DNA from: an uncultured Bacteroidales bacterium
GTDB lineage: Bacteria > Bacteroidota > Bacteroidia > Bacteroidales > P3
DNA: 5,440 nt
Direction: 5' to 3'
NCBI GenBank assembly: GCA_937915785.1
Contig: CALGGY010000150.1
Location: forward strand, 1-5,440
Shown here: positions 5,216 through 5,440 of the stretch, in pieces
How positions within the stretch are numbered: position 1 is the first letter of the stretch
How the letters are laid out: each line of letters begins with the position of its first letter
Position numbers and translations under genes: made by a program
Notes under the pieces: model-generated
The model's input: the letters and a program-made list of their open reading frames with translations, nothing else
The model's database searches: none
Told to the model about the DNA's origin: nothing

Positions 5216-5305
5216 CGTTTTTTTTTGCGGGGCACACTCCGTTTTTTTCTACAATGGGTTGTTTATAATATTTGGCGTTTGGGTAAGTGTTTGATATATC
5301 GTAAT

Positions 5306-5427
5306 TTGTCCGTTTTTTTTTGGAATTATTCGTCTTTTTTTCCAAAAATTCCGCAAGTAATCTTGCAATTGGCTTGTTGACAAACGGACAAGTGATTGTT
5401 AATAAATAAATTAGCAAACACTTGTCC
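5306..5427. repeat. Cluster of TTGTCC/GGACAA inverted repeats
   Basis: GGACAAGTG (5386-5394) and CACTTGTCC (5419-5427) are perfect 9-base inverted arms, 24 bases apart. TTGTCCGTTT (5306-5315) is also the perfect reverse complement of AAACGGACAA (5382-5391), so the middle element could pair with either flank. A further small dyad, GCAAG-TAAT-CTTGC (5353-5366), lies between them. The stretch 5216-5440 contains no convincing gene. The repeats may be operators or competing hairpins for a gene beyond the right edge; their role is unknown. Confidence 0.4.
5317..5348. repeat. AT-rich inverted repeat
   Basis: TTTTTGGAA (5317-5325) and TTCCAAAAA (5340-5348) are perfect 9-base arms around a 14-base loop. 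It lies in non-coding DNA upstream of the CvpA-family gene. The stem is mostly A-T, and neither strand shows a GC-rich stem with a separate T-tract, so it is not a convincing terminator. Confidence 0.4.
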
Positions 5428-5440
5428 AAATTGCATATTT

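Noticed and set aside
5024..5380. Plus-strand open frame over the start of the CvpA-family gene
   Set aside because: It is largely antisense to a recognised family and otherwise lies in poly-T non-coding DNA.
5166..5429. Possible 87-residue minus-strand gene upstream of the CvpA-family gene
   Set aside because: It starts with TTG, runs through inverted repeats and the candidate -7 box of the next gene, and its translation is a low-complexity Lys/Asn mix without a domain or convincing signal peptide.
5216..5440. CRISPR array or mobile-element end in the repeat-rich right edge
   Set aside because: The repeats are short and inverted, not evenly spaced direct repeats, and there is no transposase, target duplication or integrase site visible.

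Overview
The window looks like chromosomal DNA from a member of the Bacteroidota, probably order Bacteroidales. Coding DNA has moderate GC and is separated by very AT-rich gaps. No gene start has a Shine-Dalgarno sequence. Several gaps hold the TAnnTTTG type of -7 promoter box typical of this phylum, and the proteins (a beta-barrel protein with a GYQFNP segment, a CvpA-family protein, DnaN, small secreted cysteine-motif proteins) fit the same assignment. Species-level placement is not possible from the sequence alone.

Left part (1-1316, all minus strand): a small secreted protein with a YHxxxxC ... PCxxC motif (876-1124) is followed after 14 bases by a 170-residue secreted protein of unknown function (349-861). 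After a 101-base gap comes the start of a one-pass membrane protein that runs off the left edge (1-247). The first two probably form one transcript from a promoter near 1185-1218.

Middle part (1317-3327): a minus-strand outer-membrane beta-barrel-like protein (1317-1901) and a plus-strand 358-residue protein with a probable C-terminal winged helix (2176-3252) diverge from a 274-base gap. Each promoter has a TATTTTTG box. Each also has a copy of the 13-base palindrome TGCAAGGCTTGCA centred almost the same distance upstream of that box (35 and 34 bases). This looks like a divergent regulatory unit in which the 358-residue protein may control itself and the barrel gene. It is the most interesting signal in the window, and the regulatory link is an inference.

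Right part (3328-5440): dnaN, the sliding clamp gene (3400-4542, minus), ends in a clear intrinsic terminator shortly downstream and converges on the 358-residue gene. A cvpA-like membrane protein gene (4664-5152, minus) lies upstream of dnaN in the same direction. The last ~225 bases hold no convincing gene but contain several inverted repeats built on a TTGTCC/GGACAA element.

There is no rRNA, tRNA, CRISPR array, insertion sequence or recognisable defence or biosynthetic system here. Apart from the divergent unit and the small secreted proteins, the window looks like ordinary chromosomal housekeeping and cell-envelope DNA.
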